DNA of 64,000 nt. It comes from Halopiger aswanensis (GTDB taxonomy: Archaea > Halobacteriota > Halobacteria > Halobacteriales > Natrialbaceae). Position 1 is the first letter of the stretch, and each line of letters starts with the position of its first letter. The notes beneath the pieces were generated by a model, which did no database searches, had not been told where the DNA came from, and saw nothing but the letters and a program-made list of their open reading frames with translations. The position numbers and the translations under genes are program-made. The stretch lies in contig NZ_RAPO01000001.1 of NCBI RefSeq assembly GCF_003610195.1, positions 806,001 through 870,000 of the forward strand. The letters are read 5' to 3'. This document shows, one piece after another, positions 34,277 to 43,191 of this stretch.

Positions 34277-35380
34277 ATGAGCGACGACGCCGCGCGGGAC
34301 GAGGGAACGGACGAGCCACCCGATCAGCCCGCCGATTCCGACGGGATCGAGAACGACGCGTTCACCTACAACGGCGGTCGTATCGACCCCGGCGAGTCCG
34401 CGAACATCCGGTACGGCATCAGCGAGACCTACCTCGGCGACCCCGTCCGGATTCCGGTCACGATCGTCAACGGCGAACACCCCGGGCCGACTGTCTTTCT
34501 CTCCGCGGCGGCCCACGGCGACGAGCTCAACGGCATCGAGGTCGTCCGCGAGGTCGCCCACGACTGGAACCACGCCGAACTCCACGGCACGCTGGTCTGT
34601 CTCCCCGTGATGAACGTCCCCGGTTTTCTCGCCCAGGAGCGGTACCTGCCGATCTACGACCGGGACCTGAACCGGTCGTTCCCCGGCCGCGAGGGGTCGA
34701 CCAGCGCCAGACGGATGGCCCACCAAATCTTTACGAACTTCATCGAACCCTGCGACATCGGGATCGACTTTCACACCTCCACGCGGGGCCGGACCAACAT
34801 GCTCCACGTCCGAGCCAACATGGATAATTCCCAGGTCTCGCGACTCGCCAAGGCGTTCAGTTCGAACGTCATCATCGCGGGCGAGGGGCCGTCGGGAACG
34901 CTCCGGCGCGAGGCCACCGACGCCGGCGTCCCGACGATCACCGTCGAGATGGGGGAGGCCCACCGCTTCCAGCGGAGCCTGATCGACCGCGCGCTGACCG
35001 GTGTCGCGAGCGTTCTCGCCGAGTTCGGCCTCCATCAGGACTCGTCGGTCCACTGGCCCGGCTGGCGGACCGTCATCAACGACGACGACGAGAAGACCTG
35101 GATCCGCGCCGACGCCGGCGGCATCGTCGACATGAAACACGGCCGCGGCGAACTCGTCAGGGAAGGCGACGTGATCTGTACCATCACGAACCCGTTCAAG
35201 GAGGAGGAGGACATCGTCACCGTCGAAGCGCCCTTCACCGGCCTCGTCGTCGGCGTCCTCGAGAATCCGGTCGTCTACCCGGGGAACCCGCTGTGTCACT
35301 TAGTGGGGCTCTCGCCGGACACGCGGACCGCGCTCGAGCGCGAACACACGGCCGCACGGTCGCAGTCGGAACTCCGGTAG
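34277..35380 (+). CDS. Succinylglutamate desuccinylase/aspartoacylase-family amidohydrolase
   Basis: 367 residues. A zinc carboxypeptidase-like fold: [15 protein letters not shown] gives the H-x-x-E zinc pair, [13 protein letters not shown] the conserved Arg region, [19 protein letters not shown] the third His ligand, and VEMGEAHRF the catalytic Glu region. The C-terminal ~100 residues form a biotinyl-like beta-domain ([18 protein letters not shown]). The family hydrolyses N-acyl amino acids. In other genomes such genes accompany rimK; here the rimK fusion is ~5 kb away. The exact substrate cannot be set. Confidence 0.88.
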   Translation: MSDDAARDEGTDEPPDQPADSDGIENDAFTYNGGRIDPGESANIRYGISETYLGDPVRIPVTIVNGEHPGPTVFLSAAAHGDELNGIEVVREVAHDWNHAELHGTLVCLPVMNVPGFLAQERYLPIYDRDLNRSFPGREGSTSARRMAHQIFTNFIEPCDIGIDFHTSTRGRTNMLHVRANMDNSQVSRLAKAFSSNVIIAGEGPSGTLRREATDAGVPTITVEMGEAHRFQRSLIDRALTGVASVLAEFGLHQDSSVHWPGWRTVINDDDEKTWIRADAGGIVDMKHGRGELVREGDVICTITNPFKEEEDIVTVEAPFTGLVVGVLENPVVYPGNPLCHLVGLSPDTRTALEREHTAARSQSELR

Positions 35381-35576
35381 CGGCGGGGTAGCGAAGTCGC
35401 GGGCGCGGTCGCAGTTCCGACCGCGCGGAGGTCGCTCGGCAAGCCTCGGTCGAACAGGTTCGGGGAACGCGGGTGAAATTTGTCGCGTTTCGGACGTTCT
35501 CGAGCGTCGGAAACCGGCGAACGAGGAGATAAAAGTAAGTTCTATACCCCCACGGTCAAACCGTCCACATGAGCGC

Positions 35577-36005
35577 ATGAGTCAGTCTTACAATCGCGGT
35601 CTCATCGAGGACTTCGGTCGGTGGAAGGAGTTCTCGGCCGGCATGTGGGCGTGGATCTTCCACAAGTTCACCGGGTGGATGCTGATCGGCTACCTGTTCA
35701 CCCACATCGCCGTGCTGAGTACGGCGATCGGCGCAGCGAGCGGTGATGCATCGATGATCCAAGCTGAAACCGACGTCTACACGACGACGATTCAGGGCCT
35801 CGAGGAACTGTTCATCGTCCGCGTTCTCGAGGTCGGCCTGCTGGCGGTGGCCGTCTTCCACATCCTGAACGGCCTCCGGCTGTTGATGGTCGACCTCGGC
35901 ATCGGACTCGAAGCACAGGATCGCAGCTTCTACGCGTCGCTGATCCTGACCGGCGCGATCACCGTCGCGAGCGTGCCGACCTTCCTTTCGGGGGTGGGCT
36001 TCTGA
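35577..36005 (+). CDS. sdhC: Succinate dehydrogenase cytochrome b subunit SdhC
   Basis: 142 residues with three membrane helices. [20 protein letters not shown] carries the first-helix His and conserved Gly/Trp pattern of SdhC haem b subunits, and [16 protein letters not shown] carries the second His. It anchors the dehydrogenase in the membrane and passes electrons to quinone. It is first of the sdhCDBA operon; its stop overlaps the sdhD start by one base. Confidence 0.92.
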   Translation: MSQSYNRGLIEDFGRWKEFSAGMWAWIFHKFTGWMLIGYLFTHIAVLSTAIGAASGDASMIQAETDVYTTTIQGLEELFIVRVLEVGLLAVAVFHILNGLRLLMVDLGIGLEAQDRSFYASLILTGAITVASVPTFLSGVGF

Positions 36006-36370
36006 TGGCGGAACGGTACTCCTCGTTCGCGCCCGGCGGGACTCGCTGGTTGCTCCAGCGGATCACGGCGGCGTTTCTGGTCGTCGTGCTCGCCTTTCAC
36101 TTCTTCCAGCTGCACTTCGTCACCCACGCGGCGGAAGTGACCTTCATGGGCACGCAGGCCCGCATGCAGAACGTCGGCTACTTCCTGGCGATGGTGCTGT
36201 TCCTGATCACGGCCGCGTTCCACGGCGTCAACGGCGTCTACAACGCCCTGATCAATCAGGGACTCGAGGGCACCCGGAAGAAAGTAGTGCTCGCAGTCCT
36301 TGTCATCGCTGGCGGCGCACTGATCGTGCAGGGAGTCTACGTCGCAGTCGCTATGGCGGGGTGGATCTAA
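36005..36370 (+). CDS. sdhD: Succinate dehydrogenase membrane subunit SdhD
   Basis: 121 residues, three membrane helices. RWLLQRITAAFLVVVLAFHF and FLITAAFHGVNGVYNAL contain the His residues expected for the haem-binding anchor. It pairs with SdhC. TGATG overlaps at 36003-36007 and a one-base gap to sdhB show tight coupling. Confidence 0.92.
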   Translation: MAERYSSFAPGGTRWLLQRITAAFLVVVLAFHFFQLHFVTHAAEVTFMGTQARMQNVGYFLAMVLFLITAAFHGVNGVYNALINQGLEGTRKKVVLAVLVIAGGALIVQGVYVAVAMAGWI

Positions 36371-36371
36371 C

Positions 36372-37256
36372 ATGAGTACGCAACAACAGCAGCAAGAACC
36401 CGAGAGTCAGGAATCACCGCAAGACCCCGAGATGAAGGGGACCGAGTCGCCCCAGCAGGAGCGACTCCGAGAAAAGCAGGAGGGGATGGTCGACGACCAC
36501 GCCGAGAAGGAAGCCGAAGCCGAAGGCGAGACCGTCCACATCAAGGTCTTCCGCTACGACCCGGAGGTCGCGGCGAAGCAGGAACCTCGCTTCGACGACT
36601 TCCACGTCCCCTTCGAGAAGGGGATGACCGTCCTCGACGCGGTCATGTACGCCCGCGACGAGTTCGACTCGTCGCTGACCTTCCGCCACTCCTGTCGGCA
36701 GGCCGTCTGTGGCTCCGACGCCTTCTTCGTCAACGGCAAGCAGCGACTCGGCTGCAAGACCCAGATCTCGGATCTGGAGCAGCCGGTTCGCATCGAGCCG
36801 CTGCCCCACCAGGAGGTCGTCAAGGACCTGGTCGTCGACATGGACCACTTCTACGACCAGATGCACGCGGTCGAGCCGTACTTCCAGGACGAGGACACCC
36901 CTGATCCGGCCGACCTTGAGGAGCAGCGCCAGAGCCCCGAGAACCGCGAGAAGATCAAGATGTCTTCGCGGTGTATCTGGTGTGGCGCCTGTATGTCCTC
37001 GTGTAACATCGCAGCCGGCGACAACAAGTACCTCGGCCCGGCGGCGATCAACAAGGCCTACAAGTTCGCGATGGACGACCGCGAGAGCGAGGCGATCAAG
37101 GAGCACCGACTCCGCATCCTCGAGCAGGAACACGGCGTCTGGCGGTGCCAGACCCAGTTCTCCTGTACCGAGGTGTGCCCGAAGGACATTCCGCTGACCG
37201 AGCACATTCAGGAGCTCAAGCGGGAAGCAGTCAAGAAGAACCTGAAGTTCTGGTAA
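36372..37256 (+). CDS. sdhB: Succinate dehydrogenase iron-sulfur subunit SdhB
   Basis: 294 residues. A ~50-residue Gln/Glu-rich acidic N-terminal extension precedes the ferredoxin domain. The [2Fe-2S] ligands lie in RHSCRQAVCGSDAFF and LGCKTQ. The C-terminal domain holds the [4Fe-4S] motif CIWCGACMSSC and the [3Fe-4S]-type CQTQFSCTEVCPKDIP. It relays electrons from SdhA to the membrane anchor. The N-terminal extension is longer than in bacteria and likely disordered. Confidence 0.96.
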   Translation: MSTQQQQQEPESQESPQDPEMKGTESPQQERLREKQEGMVDDHAEKEAEAEGETVHIKVFRYDPEVAAKQEPRFDDFHVPFEKGMTVLDAVMYARDEFDSSLTFRHSCRQAVCGSDAFFVNGKQRLGCKTQISDLEQPVRIEPLPHQEVVKDLVVDMDHFYDQMHAVEPYFQDEDTPDPADLEEQRQSPENREKIKMSSRCIWCGACMSSCNIAAGDNKYLGPAAINKAYKFAMDDRESEAIKEHRLRILEQEHGVWRCQTQFSCTEVCPKDIPLTEHIQELKREAVKKNLKFW

Positions 37257-37265
37257 CCCTAACCT

Positions 37266-39101
37266 ATGTACGAACACGACGTCATCGTGGTCGGCGCGGG
37301 CGGCGCCGGCCTCCGAGCCGCGATCGCAGCGAACGAGGCGGGAGCCGACACGGCAATCGTCTCGAAGCTCCACCCGGTCCGCAGCCACACCGGCGCGGCC
37401 GAAGGGGGCATCAACGCCGCACTCCAGGAGGGCGACGACTGGGAGCTCCACGCCTACGACACGATGAAGGGGTCGGACTACCTGGGCGACGCCCCGGCGG
37501 TCGAGACCCTCGCAAAGAACGCTCCCGAGGAGACGATGAACTTGGAGCACTGGGGGATGCCCTTCTCCCGCGAAGAGGACGGGCGCGTCTCCCAGCGGCC
37601 GTTCGGCGGCCTCTCCTACCCCCGTACCACCTACGCCGGCGCCGAAACCGGTCACCACCTGCTGCACACGATGTACGAGCAGGTCGTCAAGCGGGGCATC
37701 CAGGTCTACGACGAGTGGTACGTGATGAACCTCGTCACGACCGACGAGGACGACCCCACGGACCGCGAGTGTCACGGCGTCGTCGGCTACGACGTCCAGT
37801 CCGGCACGATTGAAGGGTTCAAGGCCAACAACGGCGTCGTCCTCGCGACCGGCGGCCCCGGCCAGGCCTTCGACCACACCACCAACGCCGTCTCCTGTAC
37901 CGGCGACGGTCACGCGATGGCCTACCGAGCGGGCGCGCCCCTCGAGGACATGGAGTTCATCCAGTTCCACCCCACATCGCTGCCGTCGACCGGCGTCCTC
38001 ATCAGCGAGGGCGTCCGCGGCGAGGGCGGTATCCTCTACAACAGCGAGGGCGAGCGGTTCATGTTCGAGTACGGCTACGCGAACAACTCCGGCGAACTCG
38101 CCTCCCGCGACGTCGTCGCCCGCGCCGAACTCACCGAGGTCGACGAGGGCCGCGGGATCGAGGACGAGTACGTCCATCTGGACATGCGCCACCTCGGCGA
38201 GGACCGCATCATGGACCGCCTCGAGAACATCCTGCACCTCGCGGAGGACTTCGAGGGCGTCGACGGCCTCGTCGAGCCGATGCCGGTCAAGCCCGGCCAG
38301 CACTACGCGATGGGCGGCATCGAGGTCGACGAGAACGGCCAGACCTGCGTCAGCGGCCTCTACGCCGCCGGCGAGTGCGCCTGCGTCTCCGTCCACGGCG
38401 GGAACCGCCTTGGCGGCAACGCCCTGCCCGAACTCATCGTCTTCGGCAAGCGCGCCGGACGCCACGCCGCCGGCGAGGATCTCGGCGCCCCCGAGATCCG
38501 CACCGGCTACGGCGACGACGTCGAGGACGACGACACCGAACTGCCGGTCCAGCCCGGCTCCGCCGGCCTCGATACGGCAAGCGGCGTCGCGGCCGACGGC
38601 GGCGTCGCCGCGGAGGCGGAGGGCATGCTCGAGCGCGCCGTCGAGCGCGAGCGCGAGCGCGTCGACCGCCTGATGGACCGCGACAGCGGCATTCAGCACT
38701 CCGAGATCCGCTCGAAGCTCCAGCAGGCGATGACCGACTACGTCAACGTCTTCCGGACCGAGGAAGGCGTCAAGAAGGCGCTGCGGATCATCCGCGAGTG
38801 CCGCGAGGAGTACCAGAACGTCTACGTCGACGACCCCTCGCGCACGTTCAACACCGACCTCCAGCAGACCTACGAGACGCGCAACCTGATCGACGTCGCC
38901 GAGACGATCGCGCTCGGCGCCCTGGTCCGCGACGAGTTCCGCGGCGCCCACTGGCGCAAGGAACACCAGGAACGCAAGGACGACGAGTGGCTCAAGCACA
39001 CGCTGATCTCGTGGAACGAGGGCGACCCGGACATCTTCTACCGTCCGGTCATCCTCGAAGGCGAGAACAAGACCTACGAGCCAAAGGAACGCAGTTACTA
39101 A
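37266..39101 (+). CDS. sdhA: Succinate dehydrogenase flavoprotein SdhA
   Basis: 611 residues, full length. FAD-binding VVGAGGAGLRAAIAANEAG, the flavin-linking His in PVRSHTGAAEGGIN, active-site HPTSLPSTGVLISEG, CSVHGGNRLGGNALPEL-type substrate loop, and the C-terminal helical domain starting near LQQAMTDYVNVFRTEEG. It oxidises succinate to fumarate in the citric-acid cycle. It is last of sdhCDBA, nine bases after sdhB. Confidence 0.97.
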   Translation: MYEHDVIVVGAGGAGLRAAIAANEAGADTAIVSKLHPVRSHTGAAEGGINAALQEGDDWELHAYDTMKGSDYLGDAPAVETLAKNAPEETMNLEHWGMPFSREEDGRVSQRPFGGLSYPRTTYAGAETGHHLLHTMYEQVVKRGIQVYDEWYVMNLVTTDEDDPTDRECHGVVGYDVQSGTIEGFKANNGVVLATGGPGQAFDHTTNAVSCTGDGHAMAYRAGAPLEDMEFIQFHPTSLPSTGVLISEGVRGEGGILYNSEGERFMFEYGYANNSGELASRDVVARAELTEVDEGRGIEDEYVHLDMRHLGEDRIMDRLENILHLAEDFEGVDGLVEPMPVKPGQHYAMGGIEVDENGQTCVSGLYAAGECACVSVHGGNRLGGNALPELIVFGKRAGRHAAGEDLGAPEIRTGYGDDVEDDDTELPVQPGSAGLDTASGVAADGGVAAEAEGMLERAVERERERVDRLMDRDSGIQHSEIRSKLQQAMTDYVNVFRTEEGVKKALRIIRECREEYQNVYVDDPSRTFNTDLQQTYETRNLIDVAETIALGALVRDEFRGAHWRKEHQERKDDEWLKHTLISWNEGDPDIFYRPVILEGENKTYEPKERSY

Positions 39102-39290
39102 CGCCGCACGGTCTCAACCCGGGACCGAAATCCGGTTTGCGGGTTCGACCGTCAACCGTTGACCGTCGATCGTGATTCGTGGATCGGCGGCCCGAACGCG
39201 ACTGACTCTCCTCGATTCACATCGACCGCTCGCGTGCCGATCGCTCGAGACCGGTAGCCCTTTCGTCCCGTATCGACTCTCGTTCAGTAG

Positions 39291-39476
39291 ATGAGCCTCG
39301 AGCGATTCATTCAGGTCAATCTGGTTCTCGCGCCGCTGTTGCTCGGCGTCGGCTACCTCTACTACGAGTCGCTCCCGGTTATCGTCCTCCCGATCGGGCT
39401 GAGCTACCTCTGTTTCGTCATCGTGCTCGGATTTGCGTGGGGGATGTCGCGACTCTCGATGGCGTTGGAGTCGTAA
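39291..39476 (+). CDS. Small membrane protein
   Basis: 61 residues with two hydrophobic helices (VNLVLAPLLLGVGYLYYESL and IGLSYLCFVIVLGFAWGMS). The ATG at 39291 is followed by an amphipathic start (MSLERFIQ). No family recognised. Confidence 0.55.
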   Translation: MSLERFIQVNLVLAPLLLGVGYLYYESLPVIVLPIGLSYLCFVIVLGFAWGMSRLSMALES

Positions 39477-39529
39477 CGCAATAGCGGCCGTGTGTCGGCC
39501 GCGTCAGCCGTTGCGCTCTCGCCGTCCAG

Positions 39530-39727
39530 TCAGATGCCCAGCGCCTCGAGGAGAACGGCGACGTCGACGTCGAAGTACTCGATGACCCTGTAGCCGAGGA
39601 AGATGCCGACGATCCCCATGATGCCGGGCAGTTCCGGCGGTGCAGGGATCGGAACGTTCAGAAAGCGAAACAGCGCGCCGGTGAACAGGCCGGCCAGAAG
39701 CGCGAGGACGGTAAGTTGCGTCGACAT
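39530..39727 (-). CDS. XapX-domain small membrane protein
   Basis: 65 residues from the ATG at 39727. Two membrane helices flank a Pro-rich loop: LLAGLFTGALFRFLNVPIPA, PPELPGIMGIVGIFLGYRVI. This is the XapX domain pattern. The function of the domain is not known. A second in-frame ATG at 39733 is less likely. Confidence 0.78.
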   Translation of the reverse strand: MSTQLTVLALLAGLFTGALFRFLNVPIPAPPELPGIMGIVGIFLGYRVIEYFDVDVAVLLEALGI

Positions 39728-39950
39728 CGTCACCGACTGTCGTCGGCGTGCACAAAAGCGACCCGCTTGCCGGCTGTTTCGACCGGTGACTGTGGGACTG
39801 ACTGTCGGGGAACGACGATCGGTAAACCCCTCGTATCGGCCATAATCGACCGGTAACGGACGAGAGAACCTCGTCCGTTGATTCTACACGACGGTACTGA
39901 ATCGCATTTCGGTTGCTGAAGCCGGCTGAATTTCGACATCTGTTGTAACA

Positions 39951-39965
39951 TAGGTTTATTATCGT
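39951..39965 (+). promoter_or_regulatory. TATA box of the 39986 regulator gene
   Basis: AGGTTTATTATCG lies about 28 bases before the ATG at 39986, fitting a leaderless transcript. Confidence 0.5.
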
Positions 39966-39985
39966 CGAAACAGTGAAAATCGAGT

Positions 39986-40210
39986 ATGAACCCGACAACG
40001 GCGCAGGGACTCGACGTGTCGATGCCGGAGGATCTCGCTTCGCCGCGTGCGAAGCTGGTCTATCTCTATCTCGAGGCGTTCGGCAGCGCAACGGCCGACG
40101 AGCTTCGATCGGCACTCGACGTCAACAAGAGCACCGTCCTCTCGATCACCGGCACCCTTCGCGAACGCGGCCACCTCGAGCGACGAAACGGTCGGTACGA
40201 ACTGGTTTGA
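39986..40210 (+). CDS. Small TrmB/MarR-like helix-turn-helix protein
   Basis: 74 residues. SPRAKLVYLYLEAFGSATAD, then ELRSALDVNKSTVLSITGTL as helix-turn-helix and RERGHLERRNGRYELV as a short wing. The architecture is a minimal winged-helix domain without an effector domain. Its target is unknown. A clear TATA box supports the start. Confidence 0.72.
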   Translation: MNPTTAQGLDVSMPEDLASPRAKLVYLYLEAFGSATADELRSALDVNKSTVLSITGTLRERGHLERRNGRYELV

Positions 40211-40302
40211 ATCGCGGCTCGTGATACGTCGTCGATAGTCTCTCCTGCGTAGTCCCAACTGTTTCTCGGCCGGGAGCGGAGTCGCCGCAATCGCGGCGAA
40301 TT

Positions 40303-40546
40303 CGCGACCCGGGGAAAGGCAGGCCGTCATCAGTCATTTGCCGCGAGCGAACGTAGTGAGCGAGCGGGCCGACGACTGACCGAGAAGCCGCGCCACGCGC
40401 GGCTGACGGGGAAGGAGGAGTGCTTTTAATCGAATTTTTGCCGAGGGCGCGGCGAAGCCGCGCCCGTGGTTCGAAAGGCGCTTCGCGCCTTTCGTCATCA
40501 CGAGAGAGCTTCGCTCTCTCGAACGACAGCGCAAAACTTCGTTCTT
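40303..40546 (-). repeat. Dispersed 3'-UTR hairpin repeat, copy 2
   Basis: On the minus strand, directly after the stop of the HD-domain gene: ACGAAGTTTTGC, then three perfect hairpins with TTCG-type loops (CGAGAGAGC/GCTCTCTCG, GAAAGGCGC/GCGCCTTTC, GGGCGCGGC/GCCGCGCCC), then CTCGGCAAAAATTCGATTAAAA, CTCCTCC, a further hairpin, and distal CCTGCCTTTCCCCGGGTCGCG. The end blocks match copy 1 at 5388-5509; the hairpin stuffing differs. No protein is evident. Confidence 0.75.
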
Positions 40547-41357
40547 AGAGCTCGATCCGCTCGACTAACTGGTCGGTCGTCTCGTTCGTGTTGACCGCCA
40601 CGATCCGGATCTCGTCCTCGAGGCCGGAGTTGCGGAGCTTGGCCTTCAGCAGGTTGTCGACCTGATAGACGCCGGCGGCGTTGGTCATCGCGATTTCGAC
40701 CATGACGGGGCGGCTGTCGCCCTCGGTCAGGGTAACGCGCTGGATCGCCTGACTCGAGAGGGTATTGATCCCGCGCCCGCCCTGCTCGTAGGGGATGCGC
40801 GAGCGGCCGCTTTCCATATCGAGGGCGTCGGCGACGCGGATGACGCCGGCCTCGGTCGTCAGCGGCGTCTCAGCCGTGTGGTGACAGAGAATGGCATGGA
40901 GCACCTCACCTTTCACGCGGACCGTCTCGGCGAGATCGTAGAAGTTCGGCAGGACTCGATCGAGGATGTCCGCCGCGAGCGGGATGGAGTAGTAGACGTG
41001 TTCGTCCCGGTGGACGACGTGGCCGACGTCGTGCAGCGTCGCCGCTAAGGCGATGATGACCGCTTCGTCTTCCTCCGCGAGTCCCTGCTGCTGGGCGTGG
41101 AACTCGACGCCGCCGGCCTTCAGGAGGTCGTAGAGACAGAGCGCCCGGTTGCGAACGATCTCGATGTGCTTCGCCCCGTGATCGTTGTACCGCATCCGAT
41201 CGACCGCGTTGACGTTCTGCGCCTCGAGATAGGTCTGGATCTCCTCGTCGGTTTCGATGAACTCGAGGACCTCATTGAGCTTCTCGTCGGGGAAGTTGTG
41301 CGCGGCGTCGGGGGCGTAGACGCGACCGGACTCGTCGTCGACAGTCGAATCGCTCAT
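40545..41357 (-). CDS. HD-domain phosphohydrolase-like protein
   Basis: 270 residues. The HD metal site is visible: H in HGAKHIEIVRNRALCLYDLL, the HD pair in LAATLHDVGHVVHRDEHVYY, and a further His in LHAILCHHTAETPLT. IRVADALDMESGRSRIPYEQ supplies the closing Asp. The family hydrolyses phosphate esters such as nucleotides or cyclic nucleotides; the substrate here is unknown. The C-terminal part (residues ~195-270) is an added beta-rich domain. Its stop codon runs into repeat copy 2. Confidence 0.85.
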   Translation of the reverse strand: MSDSTVDDESGRVYAPDAAHNFPDEKLNEVLEFIETDEEIQTYLEAQNVNAVDRMRYNDHGAKHIEIVRNRALCLYDLLKAGGVEFHAQQQGLAEEDEAVIIALAATLHDVGHVVHRDEHVYYSIPLAADILDRVLPNFYDLAETVRVKGEVLHAILCHHTAETPLTTEAGVIRVADALDMESGRSRIPYEQGGRGINTLSSQAIQRVTLTEGDSRPVMVEIAMTNAAGVYQVDNLLKAKLRNSGLEDEIRIVAVNTNETTDQLVERIEL

Positions 41358-41423
41358 ACGCGAACGTCGACTCGAGTCCCAAAAAGCGCTGCGACGATAC
41401 TGACTGGTCGGCTGCGAGTGACG

Positions 41424-41903
41424 TTAGGCTAGCTCTTCGACGGCCGCCTCGACTTCGTCGTAGTCGGGTTCGACGCCGGGGTCGTCGCTGACCCACGAGT
41501 AGGTGATCTCGCCGTCGCCGTCGACGACGAAGACCGAGCGCTTGGCGACGCCGTAGACGCCCAGATCGTCGAAGTCCATCTCGAGATCGTACTCGTCGAT
41601 GATCTCCTTGTTCAGGTCGCTGATGAGACCGAACTCGAGGTCGTTCTGGTCGCGGAACTCGTTGAGCGTAAACGGCGTGTCGCGGCTGATGCCGTAGACC
41701 GTCGCGTCGAGTTCGTTGAAGTTCGCGAGTCGGTCCTGGAACGTACACATCTCGTCGGTGCAGACGCCGGTGAACGAACCGGGGAAGAAGGCGAGGACGA
41801 TCGGTGCCTCGTCCTCGAGACGCTCCGAGAGCGTGAAGGACTCGATGTCGCCGTTTGCGAGCGGTGCGGTGAAGTCGGGTGCGGAATCTCCACTCGTTGC
41901 CAT
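41424..41903 (-). CDS. Peroxiredoxin (AhpC/TSA-redoxin family)
   Basis: 159 residues. The peroxidatic Cys C48 lies in FFPGSFTGVCTDEMC, with a second Cys at C53 that could act as resolving residue. The thioredoxin fold continues through VYGISRDTPFTLNEF and KRSVFVVDGDGEITYSW. It reduces peroxides at the expense of a thiol donor, a third peroxide-removing enzyme in this window besides KatG and the Mn catalase. Confidence 0.93.
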   Translation of the reverse strand: MATSGDSAPDFTAPLANGDIESFTLSERLEDEAPIVLAFFPGSFTGVCTDEMCTFQDRLANFNELDATVYGISRDTPFTLNEFRDQNDLEFGLISDLNKEIIDEYDLEMDFDDLGVYGVAKRSVFVVDGDGEITYSWVSDDPGVEPDYDEVEAAVEELA

Positions 41904-42335
41904 CAGTCACCCATTACGTGCAAGCAGGAAAGATAGTTTCGTTCGCGGAATGAACTGGTCGCGTTCCGATCAGTGGTGGGTCACTGGATCGCCGATCCGT
42001 ACGGGTCCAAACGGGCGATCGAGCGCAGTCGCAGTTTTAGAAACGTACCAGCGTGGCCTGATACGCAGTTCAGTCTTCCGATCGTCTATTCGGCCGTATT
42101 CCGCCGATAGCAGGCGTTGGAGAGAAGATATCGAAACTACCGGCGGACCGCACCGAGAGACGAGGGACAGCCGAACTCGGACCGCCCTGGCCTGCAATCG
42201 CCGCCGTTACTCCCTTGTCCATCGTCGTACATCGTTTCTAGACGGATATTACGCTCGAGGGGCGTCTCGCTGGCTCTTGCTTAACTGAGTGGTCCAAAAA
42301 GGTTATAATTGCCAGCGGGTAAGCCACGCATAGAG
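41904..42335. other. Intergenic region with tatA promoter
   Basis: 432 bp without a convincing gene. Near its right end AGGTTATAATTG (~42301-42312) lies ~30 bases before the tatA ATG at 42336 and is the likely TATA box. Nothing else recognised. Confidence 0.45.
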
Positions 42336-42635
42336 ATGGTAGCCGAAATTGCACCGCTGTTCATCCCCGGTGCACCCGGGGGTCCGGAACTACTGATCAT
42401 CCTTTTCATCGCCATTCTGCTCTTCGGGGCGAACAAAATCCCGAAGCTCGCCCGATCCACCGGCGAGGCCATGGGCGAGTTCCAGAAGGGGCGTGAAAAG
42501 GTCGAAACGGAACTCGAGGAAATGCGCGAAACCGGCGACTTCGACGACCTCGACGAGGACGACGACGACTTCGTCGACACGGAGCCGGTCACCTCCGAGG
42601 AAAGCGAGACCCAGACCGAAACGGAAACCAACTAA
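42336..42635 (+). CDS. tatA: Twin-arginine translocase subunit TatA
   Basis: 99 residues from the ATG at 42336. A single N-terminal membrane helix (GGPELLIILFIAILLFGANK) is followed by the amphipathic helix IPKLARSTGEAMGEFQKG, as in TatA/TatE, then an acidic tail typical of haloarchaea. It forms the pore of the Tat pathway, which haloarchaea use for most secretion; the Tat-type protein at 31028 is a possible client. It is encoded just upstream of tRNA-Arg. Confidence 0.92.
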   Translation: MVAEIAPLFIPGAPGGPELLIILFIAILLFGANKIPKLARSTGEAMGEFQKGREKVETELEEMRETGDFDDLDEDDDDFVDTEPVTSEESETQTETETN

Positions 42636-42648
42636 CGCGGTTTTTCCG

Positions 42649-42721
42649 GGGCGTGTGGCCTAGCGGAGAGGGCAGAAGGTTCCTAACCTTCTGATCGTGG
42701 GTTCGAATCCCGCCACGCCCG
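42649..42721 (+). tRNA. tRNA-Arg (anticodon CCT)
   Basis: 73 nt: acceptor GGGCGTG pairs with CACGCCC, D-arm TGGCCTAGCGGAGAGGGCA, anticodon arm GAAGG TTCCTAA CCTTC with anticodon CCT, T-arm CGTGG GTTCGAAT CCCGC-type, discriminator G. No intron. Its last 20 bases (42701-42720) recur downstream at 42806-42825. Confidence 0.93.
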
Positions 42722-42756
42722 TGCAACGAGCCACGCAGTGGCGAGTGAACCGGCAC

Positions 42757-42825
42757 GGCGGGATTCGAATAAGAGAACGGCGAGCGGCAGCGAGCCGTTC
42801 GCGTAGTTCGAATCCCGCCACGCCC
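42757..42825 (+). repeat. tRNA-Arg 3'-end duplications (one inverted, one direct)
   Basis: GTTCGAATCCCGCCACGCCC, the 3' end of the tRNA, is repeated exactly at 42806-42825. An inverted partial copy (GGCGGGATTCGAA) lies at 42757-42769. These are the kind of scar left by integrases that use tRNA 3' ends. No other element gene remains between them. Confidence 0.75.
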
Positions 42826-43010
42826 AATCCCACCGCGCCCGATTCTGTCACCGAGTTTCCGAAGTGACATCCACCCCTCGAGTTCACGCTCTTGCTCCCA
42901 ATTATCGACGACCCGACTCCCGAATCGATCGCCGATCGAAACGACCGTTTTGAGCGGCCGTGGGACCTACAGCCCGAGGTCTGCCGATACGGCCCGTTCG
43001 GATAGGTGGC

Positions 43011-43030
43011 ACTATTTATACCGAAATAGT
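43011..43030 (+). promoter_or_regulatory. Dyad operator over a TATA box upstream of the pilus operon
   Basis: ACTATTT and AAATAGT face each other across six bases, and the left arm runs into TTTATACC, a TATA-like box. It lies ~170 bases before the PilB-like start at 43192, so a long leader is implied. The dyad would let a regulator block TBP binding. Confidence 0.45.
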
Positions 43031-43191
43031 TCAGCAAGTTGAGTAGAACGAGGGATGTCTGGTGGCTATTTCCATCGGTTGAAAACTTGATACGTCGGAA
43101 CAGCCGGTTTCCATCGACCGAACGCTCGATGCGGATCTCGTTATCAGAAGTGGTAATGAGAACATGAATTTTTTGAAGGGTGAGGGTTTGG

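Noticed and set aside
36414-38999. 861-residue minus-strand ORF across sdhB and sdhA
   Set aside because: Antisense shadow of the Sdh genes, which have complete cofactor motifs.
42806-42825. A second tRNA-Arg gene
   Set aside because: Only the 3' 20 bases are duplicated; no D or anticodon arm precedes them.
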